Assembly: GCA_036398215.1 (NCBI GenBank)
Contig: DASWHK010000016.1
Span: 1-49,822, forward strand
Source of the DNA: DASWHK01 sp036398215
Lineage (GTDB): Bacteria > Acidobacteriota > UBA890
DNA length: 49,822 nucleotides
Direction of reading: 5' to 3'
Made by a program: the position numbers and the translations under genes. The notes beneath the pieces were generated by a model. It searched no databases. It had not been told where the DNA came from and saw nothing but the letters and a program-made list of their open reading frames with translations. This document shows positions 23,621-29,968 of the stretch, piece after piece (the stretch's first letter is position 1; each line of letters begins with the position of its first letter).

Positions 23621-23683
23621 ACCAGCCTCCCTCTCCGCTGCCGGCCGGCCGTCCTGTATGGTTCCGTCTCGAGGCCGCGCTGC

Positions 23684-23902
23684 TTACCGCACTGGCGGCG
23701 TCAGCTCGATTCGGTAGCGACGGATCTGCGGGAAGGGATCGATCGCGAGCGTGAAGAGGTAGGGGGTCTCGCCCGGGGCGGCGCCGGTGAGGAGCAGGCG
23801 GCTGAATTCGAAGAGGTCCTCGCCGATTTCGACGTGATCGACGAGGAGCTCTGGAGGTAGCCGTCCCGGGATGCCCTGCCGGAAAGAGCGGAGCCGAGTC
23901 AT
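23684..23902 (-). CDS. small protein of unknown function
   Basis: A 72-residue minus-strand frame (ATG 23902; an in-frame TTG at 23917 is possible). I do not recognise it. PELLVDHVEIGEDLFEFSRLLLTG and ETPYLFTLAIDPFPQIRRYRIEL read like natural protein, with amphipathic strands and few of the Arg/Ala runs typical of shadow frames here. No membrane segment or metal motif. It could be a fragment of a larger lost gene. A dyad lies just upstream of its start. Confidence 0.4.
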   Translation of the reverse strand: MTRLRSFRQGIPGRLPPELLVDHVEIGEDLFEFSRLLLTGAAPGETPYLFTLAIDPFPQIRRYRIELTPPVR

Positions 23903-23907
23903 ATCTC

Positions 23908-23947
23908 GATACACCAAACCCGAACTCAGAAGCGGGAATGGTGTATC
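23908..23947. promoter_or_regulatory. inverted repeat upstream of the small minus-strand gene
   Basis: Perfect 9-bp arms GATACACCA (23908-23916) and TGGTGTATC (23939-23947) around 22 bases, in locally AT-richer DNA. It sits 6 bases before the ATG at 23902. It could be an operator, possibly for the orphan antitoxin nearby, or the mark of a small lost element. Confidence 0.45.
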
Positions 23948-24012
23948 AAAATATGGTCAGTCCGTGCGACGCTGGACGATGGTCGATCTTGTGAGCGCCG
24001 GCCCGGTCCCGT

Positions 24013-26625
24013 TCAGCGGGCGCCTGGCCTCCGCTCGGCGAGCTGCCGCAGGATCGGCTCCAGCCAGGCGCGGCCGGCGGCGTCGAAGGGCTGCTCCTGA
24101 CCGTCGACGAGCCACTCGAAGCGCGGCCCTGCGCCCTCCTCGCCGGTGATGTAGAGGCGGCGATGGCCGCCGTCGGCGGCACGCTCGTCGATCAGCAGGA
24201 GGCCGTCGGGGCCCAGCTCGAGGGCGTCGATCGTCTCCGCGAGCCGCACCCGGCCGAGCCGGACGGCCAGGAAACGGTTGCCCTCGTCGTCGGTCCAGCC
24301 GGAGCTGCGCACGAAATCGCCCGCGATGGCGAGGGATGGAATGTCCACCGCGATCGCCGGCAGCTTGATGTCGGGCATCACGATCTCCGGGATCTCGACG
24401 GTGATGGGGGCCAGCGGCGCCATCTCCGGGAAGAGGATCTCCGGGATCTCGACGCTGAAGGGCGGCAAAGGTGCCATGTTCGGCATCACGATCTCGGGGA
24501 CCTCAAACGTGAAAGGCGGCAGCGGCGCCATGTGCGGGAAGACGATCGCCGGAATCTCGATCGTGATGGGCGGCAGCGGGGCCATCTCGGGCATCACGAA
24601 CTCGGGAATCTCGACGGTAAGGGGCGCCAGCGGCGCGATGTCGGGTATGACGAGCTCGGGGCTCTCGAACGCGAACGCCGGCGGCGCGGGCGAGCTTTCC
24701 ATCTCCTCCCGCTCGAACGACACGAAGATGTTGCCGCGCAGCGTCATGCGGCGGCTCACGTAGCGAAGGATCTCTTCGGCCCACTCGCGGGCCTCGGCGT
24801 CGAGCTCGGCGCTCTGGTTGGCCACCAGGTAGGTGATGTCGAGCCCGCCATCGCGCGCCTCCACCTCGAGGTGGCGATCGCCCTCGCTCAGCCGCAGCCA
24901 GCCGTCGTCATCGAGGGCGAGACGTTCGATCTCGCCGCGCAACCGGCGCACGCCTTGCGCCTGGATACGAATGTCTCCGGCGGCGGGCTCGGGGCGCTGT
25001 TGCGCGGTCGCAGCCGCGGGCCGGTTCGTAGCGACGGCTTCTGCGGCGGCCGCGGGCGCGCGCGCCGCGGCTGCCTGCGCCCTGGCTCCGGTCGAGGCTA
25101 CGGTCGCGTGGCCGGGGAAAGCAGTCACCGCGGTCTGTTGTGCGGCCGTCGCAGTGACAGTCGTGCTGGCCCGCGGTGCGGCCGCCGGTGTTGCCGTCGC
25201 CCCTTGGGCCGGAGCGTTCGCCGCGGTTTGCTGAACCGCGACCTGAGCGGTGGTCGCGCGCTGGGGCGTGACGCTCGCCCCCGCCTGCGCGACCGCCGGT
25301 GTTGCCGTCGCCTGGTTCAGCGGAGCGGTCGCCGCAGCGGGCAGCGCCACGACCTGTGTGGTGGCAGCGCGTTGGGGCAGCGCGGTCGCTTGGGTTGGCC
25401 GCGCCGGGGCCTGAGCGGTGGTTGTGTTCTGGTGCAGCCCGGCGGACGCCGGCTGCAGCGCCGCCACCGGCAGCGCCGCGAAGACGAACGTGGTCAGCAA
25501 TAGCGATCGGTGCAGGGTGGTCATCTTCTGTCTTCTCGCGAGGGGATCGAGGATGGAGAGCAGGCGGCTTTCGAGGTTGGAGCGGCGGGCGAGGGCGAGG
25601 GCGCCGGCGACCGCCGGCCGCGGCGCGCCGAACTCGCGGGCGATCGAGACCAGCGTTTCGGCGTAGGCGTGCGGCGGCACGCCGGCGAGCAGGACGACGT
25701 CGTCACAGGCGCGCTCCTGCTCCGCCAGCATGCGCCGAGCCGCCAGCCAGGCGAGCGGGTGGAACCAGAAGAGCGCGCAGGCGGCCTGGGCGATCGTCCG
25801 GCTGACGGAATCGGCGCGCTTGACGTGGGCGAGCTCGTGAAGGGCGACGGCGCGCAGCCGCGGCCGCGACCAGGAGGCGGCCTCCGCGGGCAGGTACAGG
25901 ATCGGGCGCAGGAACCCCCAGGTCATCGGGACGGTTCGCGATCGCCCGTGGAGCACCGTGACCGGCCGTCGCAGCTCCAGGTCCCGGGCGGCCTTCCGCG
26001 CCGCCTCCACGCAGGGGCCGGCGCGCAACGCCAGCGCTCGGCGGGCTAGGCGCGACCGCTGGAAGAACCCGGCCCCCAGGCTGACGGTCATCATGGCCGC
26101 GCCGGCCAGCCAGATGGCGCCCAGCCACATGGACGACGCCGTCGAGATGGATCGGTAGGCGGCCAGCAAGGCGGACGGCGCTCCAGAGGCCGGAGGATCG
26201 AAACCTACGCCCAACCAGCCCGGCGTGCGGTAACGCGCGGTCGAATCTGCGGCCGCGGCGAGGTGTGGAGCAGTCTCTCCGATCGCGTTGACCGCCATCC
26301 TGACCGCGGGCGGCGGAGCGCCGATCGTGCCGCCCGCCATCGAGCTCGGGACCGCCGATGAAGTCGGCGCTCCCTTCTCCGTCGAGCCGGCGTCCTCGAA
26401 GCTGCCGCCCCCCGAGAGGCCAACCGGCAGCCACGTCGGCGACCACGCTGGCAGCAACAGGGTGAACGCCGGCAGCGCCAGCAGCACCAGCAGCGCGCAC
26501 GCCCAGACGAAGTGGCGGCCCGCGGCTGAGGCGCGGCGGGCGGCGGCGGCGACGGCCACGGCGGCGATCAGGACGAGCGTTGCCTTCAACACGATCTGGA
26601 TCGCGAGGCCGACCGGAAGGCTCAT
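24013..26625 (-). CDS. BlaR1/MecR1-type M56 membrane metallopeptidase with repeat-rich extracytoplasmic region
   Basis: An 870-residue protein. N-terminal membrane helices (residues about 8-30 and 37-58, later 160-180) surround a cytoplasmic gluzincin domain with His263-Glu-Leu-Ala-His267 (HELAHVKRADS) and ACDD downstream, as in BlaR1. A last membrane segment near 375 (LLLTTFVFAALPVAAL) leads to about 480 external residues: an Ala/Thr/Gln/Pro low-complexity linker (about 395-545), then five 18-residue repeats (about 661-750). The penicillin-binding sensor domain of true BlaR1 is absent, so another signal must be sensed. The start overlaps the blaI stop (ATGA), so they form one operon. By analogy it would cleave the repressor on signal. 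Confidence 0.85.
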   Translation of the reverse strand: MSLPVGLAIQIVLKATLVLIAAVAVAAAARRASAAGRHFVWACALLVLLALPAFTLLLPAWSPTWLPVGLSGGGSFEDAGSTEKGAPTSSAVPSSMAGGTIGAPPPAVRMAVNAIGETAPHLAAAADSTARYRTPGWLGVGFDPPASGAPSALLAAYRSISTASSMWLGAIWLAGAAMMTVSLGAGFFQRSRLARRALALRAGPCVEAARKAARDLELRRPVTVLHGRSRTVPMTWGFLRPILYLPAEAASWSRPRLRAVALHELAHVKRADSVSRTIAQAACALFWFHPLAWLAARRMLAEQERACDDVVLLAGVPPHAYAETLVSIAREFGAPRPAVAGALALARRSNLESRLLSILDPLARRQKMTTLHRSLLLTTFVFAALPVAALQPASAGLHQNTTTAQAPARPTQATALPQRAATTQVVALPAAATAPLNQATATPAVAQAGASVTPQRATTAQVAVQQTAANAPAQGATATPAAAPRASTTVTATAAQQTAVTAFPGHATVASTGARAQAAAARAPAAAAEAVATNRPAAATAQQRPEPAAGDIRIQAQGVRRLRGEIERLALDDDGWLRLSEGDRHLEVEARDGGLDITYLVANQSAELDAEAREWAEEILRYVSRRMTLRGNIFVSFEREEMESSPAPPAFAFESPELVIPDIAPLAPLTVEIPEFVMPEMAPLPPITIEIPAIVFPHMAPLPPFTFEVPEIVMPNMAPLPPFSVEIPEILFPEMAPLAPITVEIPEIVMPDIKLPAIAVDIPSLAIAGDFVRSSGWTDDEGNRFLAVRLGRVRLAETIDALELGPDGLLLIDERAADGGHRRLYITGEEGAGPRFEWLVDGQEQPFDAAGRAWLEPILRQLAERRPGAR
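24376..24645 (-). repeat. five 54-bp tandem repeats in the BlaR1-like gene
   Basis: Five perfectly phased units (24376, 24430, 24484, 24538, 24592) encode 18 residues each, with consensus P-x-M-A-P-L-[PA]-P-[IF]-[TS]-x-E-[IV]-P-E-I-[VL]-[MF]. A sixth, shortened unit follows (PDIKLPAIAVDIPSLAI). The strict alternation of Pro with hydrophobic residues suggests an extended or beta-solenoid-like stalk. Confidence 0.85.
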
Positions 26626-27014
26626 CGCTCGCGTCCCCGGTCGCGGGCCCTGCGGATCAGCTCCTCGAGCCGCTCCAGCTCGTCCTCGCCCAGCTCGGTG
26701 TCCGGCATCTCGAGGATGGCGCTGACGGTGCGGACCTCGGAGCCGTCGAAGAACGTCTCCATCAGGTGCTCGAGCGCCGAGCGCCGCGCCTCGGTCACCG
26801 AGACGACCGGCGTGTAGACGTACCGCTTGCCGTCGTGCTCGTGGCGGATGACCTTCTTTTCGCGCAGCAGGCGCAGCGCCGAGCGGATGGCCGAGTAGCT
26901 GGCATCGTCGATCTCCTCCTGGATCTCGGCGACGGTGGCGCGGCCGCGGCGGTGGACGACGTCCATGATCTGGCGCTCGCGGCGGGAGAGGTCGATGTGC
27001 GGTGGCTTGCTCAT
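26622..27014 (-). CDS. blaI: BlaI/MecI/CopY-family transcriptional repressor
   Basis: A 130-residue winged-helix protein. LSRRERQIMDVVHRRGRATVAEIQEEI and YSAIRSALRLLREKKVIRHEHDGKRYVYTPVV are the classical BlaI DNA-binding domain with its wing; the C-terminal helices give dimerisation. ATG 27014 is chosen because the domain starts there, although the frame stays open to 27146. It lies upstream of and overlaps the M56 peptidase gene, the standard blaI-blaR1 order. It probably represses its own operon through the dyads at 27112-27145. Confidence 0.9.
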   Translation of the reverse strand: MSKPPHIDLSRRERQIMDVVHRRGRATVAEIQEEIDDASYSAIRSALRLLREKKVIRHEHDGKRYVYTPVVSVTEARRSALEHLMETFFDGSEVRTVSAILEMPDTELGEDELERLEELIRRARDRGRER

Positions 27015-27111
27015 GGTGTTGCGCGTCGGTCGGCGCGACTCGGCTTGTCGCTCGCCTCGTGAGCTTCGCGAGCTCCGGCGGACATCGCGCGGCGCCCCGA
27101 GGATTCTTGAA

Positions 27112-27145
27112 TGGTGGAAAATCACCACATGCTCAAATAAGAGCA
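27112..27145. promoter_or_regulatory. two adjacent 16-bp dyads upstream of blaI, candidate operators
   Basis: TGGTG-N6-CACCA (27112-27127) and TGCTC-N6-GAGCA (27130-27145), each with 5-bp perfect arms and a 6-base AT-rich spacer, centres 18 bases apart. They are about 100-130 bases upstream of the blaI start on the minus strand. BlaI dimers bind short dyads in tandem, so this fits. The rest of 27015-27335 shows nothing I can support. Confidence 0.45.
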
Positions 27146-27335
27146 CATCCGCCCACGAGCCGCAAGGGCGAAATCGAGGCGCGACGGAAGATGGCCGGCG
27201 CGAGGATGGAGCGACCTCACGGCACGTCGCGATCCTCTGCGTCGACGGGCCGGCAGCGCTCCGGGCTTCGCGGCGGCGCCCGGTGGCTCGTCGGGCTCGG
27301 GCCCGTGTCGCGCCGGGTTCGAGCCTCCGGGGCGG

Positions 27336-29099
27336 TCAGCGCCGGTAGACGATCTCGCCGCCGAGGATCGTGAGATCGACGCGGGCTTCCGGGATTCGCC
27401 CCATCGGCACGGTCATGATGTTGCCGGACAGCACCACGATGTCGGCGAGCTTGCCCGGCGTGATCGAGCCCTTGAGGTGCTCCTCGAAGGCGGCGTAGGC
27501 GGCGTTGATCGTGTAGGAGGCGAGGGCCTCCTCGCGGCTCATCGCCTGCTCCGGGTAGAAGGCGTCGCCGTTGCGGTCGATGCGGGCCACCGACGAGTAG
27601 AAGCTGGCGATCGGATCGATGTCCTCGACCGGCACGTCGGTGCCGTTGGCGATGATCGCCCCCGAGTCCAGCAGGTCGCGCCACACGTAGGCGCCCGACG
27701 CGGCGCGCTCGTCGCCTAGGCGGATCGGGATCCACGGGGCGTCCGAGGTGCAGTGGACGCCCTGCATGGCGGCGATGACGCCGAGCTGCCCGAAGCGGGG
27801 GATGTCGTCGGGGTGCAGGTGCTGGGCATGCTCGATGCGCCAGCGCAGGTCGGTCCTGCCGGGGTTGGCGGCGAACACCCGCTCATAGATGTCGAGCACC
27901 TCGCGGTTGGCGCGGTCGCCGATGGCGTGGGTGTTGACCTGGAAGCCGTTGGCGATGGCGATCTCGCAGGTGCGCTCGATGTCCTCGACGGGCTCGAGCA
28001 CCAGCCCGGCGGTGTCGGGCATGTCGGCGAAGGGCTCCAGCAGCCAGGCGCCGTGCGAGCCGAGGGCGCCGTCGATCTGCCGCTTGATCGAGCGCACGGC
28101 GAGGAAGTCGTTGCCCTCGGGGATGATCAGGTAGTCGGGGAGCCGTTCGGCCATGGCCTCGTTGGACTCGCGCCGCACCATCACGTAGAGGCGCACCGGC
28201 AGGGCGCCCTCGGCGGCGAGGTGGCGGAAGAAGTCGATCGTCTCGAAGCTCGAGCCGGCGTCCTGGAAGCTGGTGACCCCCTTGGCCAGCGCCTCCTCGC
28301 CGGCGAGCTGCACCATGCGGCGGCGCTGCGCGTCGACCTCGGCGGGGTCGCGATCGGCGTTGTCGGCGGCGATCCGCGCGTCGACGATCCGCTGCGCGGT
28401 CTCGCGCAGCAGGCCGGTCGGGTTGCCGGCGGCGTCGCGCACGATCGTGCCGCCGGCCGGGTCCGGCGTGTCGCGGTCGATGCCGGCGAGCTGCATTGCC
28501 AGCGCGTTGGCGAACGAGGCGTGGCCGGAGGCGTGTCCCAGGTGCACGGGGTTCGCCGGCGAGACCTCGCTGAGGCCGGTGTGCAGCGGCACGCCGTCGA
28601 CGCTGCCGGCCGGCAGGCTGTCCCACTTCTCCTGGTGCCAGCCGCGCCCCTCGATCCATTCGCCCGGCTCGGCCCCTTGCGCGGCCCCGGCGACCATCGT
28701 CACGATCTCGTCCCAGTTGCGGACCTCGGTCAGGTCGAGGATGAGCTTGGACTCGCCCAGGCTCATGTAGTGGCCGTGGCCCTCGATGAATCCGGGGATC
28801 GCCAGGCGTCCGGCGAGATCGACCACGTCCGTGTCCGGGCCGATATAGGGGGCGATCTCCTCGTCGGAGCCGGCGGCGGTGATCGTGAAGCCCTTGATGG
28901 CGACGGCCTCGGCGGCGGGCAGGCCGTCATCGACGGTCACCACCATGCCGTGGTGGAGCACCAGGTCGGCCGGCGCGACGTCGGGAGCCTGGCCGCCGCA
29001 GGCGACGGCCAGCGGCGTCGCGGCGAGCACGACGGCGATTCGAGAACAGATTCGAGAACAGGCGCGGCCGTCGAGGCGGCGAGGGCGAAGATCGTGCAT
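27336..29099 (-). CDS. lipoprotein amidohydrolase (YtcJ-like, amidohydrolase_3 family)
   Basis: A 587-residue exported metal-dependent hydrolase. Leader with a duplicated CSRI unit and a lipobox-like AVAC. The family hallmarks are present: DLVLHHGMVVTVDDGLPAAEAVAIKG start-up strands, GRLAIPGFIEGHGHYM with the metal-binding His-x-His, NTHAIGDRANREVL with a metal His, RIEHAQHLHPDDIPRF and, near the end, GTDVPVEDIDP. Members hydrolyse amides, carbamates or formamides of unknown nature. The start ATG 29099 is chosen; a second in-frame ATG at 29159 is a tandem copy (60-bp repeat) of the same initiation region. The export signal is unusual for the family but seen in Acidobacteriota-like genomes. 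Confidence 0.8.
   Translation of the reverse strand: MHDLRPRRLDGRACSRICSRIAVVLAATPLAVACGGQAPDVAPADLVLHHGMVVTVDDGLPAAEAVAIKGFTITAAGSDEEIAPYIGPDTDVVDLAGRLAIPGFIEGHGHYMSLGESKLILDLTEVRNWDEIVTMVAGAAQGAEPGEWIEGRGWHQEKWDSLPAGSVDGVPLHTGLSEVSPANPVHLGHASGHASFANALAMQLAGIDRDTPDPAGGTIVRDAAGNPTGLLRETAQRIVDARIAADNADRDPAEVDAQRRRMVQLAGEEALAKGVTSFQDAGSSFETIDFFRHLAAEGALPVRLYVMVRRESNEAMAERLPDYLIIPEGNDFLAVRSIKRQIDGALGSHGAWLLEPFADMPDTAGLVLEPVEDIERTCEIAIANGFQVNTHAIGDRANREVLDIYERVFAANPGRTDLRWRIEHAQHLHPDDIPRFGQLGVIAAMQGVHCTSDAPWIPIRLGDERAASGAYVWRDLLDSGAIIANGTDVPVEDIDPIASFYSSVARIDRNGDAFYPEQAMSREEALASYTINAAYAAFEEHLKGSITPGKLADIVVLSGNIMTVPMGRIPEARVDLTILGGEIVYRR
29038..29061 (-). repeat. 12-bp tandem duplication in the amidohydrolase leader
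   Basis: ATTCGAGAACAG occurs twice in a row (29038-29049, 29050-29061), encoding CSRI-CSRI in the N-region of the lipoprotein signal. Confidence 0.8.
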
Positions 29100-29184
29100 G
29101 GGGCGACTCTCTCTCGTGGAACGGCGGGCGAGGGGGCGGTGACGGCGTTGATCGTGCATTGGCGCGACTCTCTCTCGTTGGACG
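29091..29184 (-). repeat. 60-bp tandem duplication of the amidohydrolase start
   Basis: ATCGTGCAT followed by GGCGACTCTCTCTCGT-like sequence occurs at 29091 and 29151. On the minus strand each copy reads ACGAGAGAGAGTCG...ATGCACGAT, an RBS region plus Met-His-Asp. The 60-bp period keeps both ATGs (29159, 29099) in one frame. Confidence 0.85.
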
Positions 29185-29453
29185 CGGGCAGTGGGGACTG
29201 AGGGTTCGTCTTCTCGCTGCGGAATTTGGTCAGTGCCTCACGATCGACGTTCGACGTGGGCAGTGGGGAGTGAGGGCTCGTCCGCGACCCCAGCGGGGCG
29301 GCGACGGCCGTCCCGCGGGTTCCGGCGCAGATGGTAACAGGGAGCCGAGCGGCTTCCCCGGGGGGGCGCGGCTCAGCCGGATCGATGCCCCGAGAACGCT
29401 CGGTCGGGGAATGGTCCGGCGGCGGAGGAGTGAAGAGGCCTTGCTCGCGGCTC
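29185..29453. other. intergenic region with a 72-bp repeat
   Basis: Between the divergent amidohydrolase and PadR genes. GGGCAGTGGGGA[C/G]TGAGGG[T/C]TCGTC occurs at 29186 and 29258 (72-bp period), a further duplication outside the 60-bp one. From about 29290 to 29450 I see no gene or strong signal. Confidence 0.6.
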
Positions 29454-29507
29454 TGGACGCGTTGCGAACACCGTGTTATAACGGCTAACGATGCAATGAT
29501 TGTCGTT
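29454..29507 (+). promoter_or_regulatory. promoter and dyad of PadR/ADOP module 1
   Basis: TGGACG (29454-29459), a 17-base spacer and TATAAC (29477-29482) form a good promoter about 110 bases before the PadR gene. Just after it, AACGA (29487-29491) and TCGTT (29503-29507) enclose CAATGATTG, a dyad at the likely transcription start where a PadR repressor could bind. Confidence 0.5.
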
Positions 29508-29590
29508 GCACCGTCTTTCGATGTACAGCCGCCAACAAGCGGCGCCAACCCGAGCACGCGTCGCGGGACGCCTCGTGACTGGAGCTGAAG

Positions 29591-29968
29591 GTGGCCACTT
29601 CGTCAATCAAAAGGCCTTCGCGCAACCCCCCTCCGGAAAGGTGGGAGGAGCAGTTGCCGCTGACCGCGGTGACCTTTCACACGTTGCTCTGTTTGATCGA
29701 CGGCCCCATGCACGGGTACGCGATCGCGCGGCAGATCGAGGAGCGCAGCGGCCAGCGGATTCGCATGGGCCCGGGGACGCTCTACGGCTCGCTGCATCGC
29801 CTGCGCGAGCTCGACTACATCGAGGAGTGTGATCCTCCCGATGGCGGCGAGTCGGAGAGGCGGCGCTACTACCGCCTGACGGACTACGGTCGCCAGGTGC
29901 TCGAAGCCGAGGCACAGCGCCTCGCCGAGGACGTTCGCCTGCTGCGCTCCAAGAAGGTGATCAGGTGA
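29591..29968 (+). CDS. PadR-family transcriptional regulator (module 1)
   Basis: A 125-residue winged-helix protein with GTG start 29591. LPLTAVTFHTLLCLIDGPMHGYAIARQIEERSG and MGPGTLYGSLHRLRELDYIEE are the standard PadR DNA-binding domain; RRRYYRLTDYGRQVLEAEAQRL is its wing and dimer helix. Its stop TGA overlaps the GTG of the ADOP permease gene, so both are translated together. PadR proteins usually repress their own operon and respond to a small ligand. Confidence 0.9.
   Translation: MATSSIKRPSRNPPPERWEEQLPLTAVTFHTLLCLIDGPMHGYAIARQIEERSGQRIRMGPGTLYGSLHRLRELDYIEECDPPDGGESERRRYYRLTDYGRQVLEAEAQRLAEDVRLLRSKKVIR

Noticed and set aside
25000..25440. Ala/Thr/Gln-rich region as a frameshifted gene or separate repeat element
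   Set aside because: It stays in frame with the M56 peptidase on both sides and is best read as a linker.
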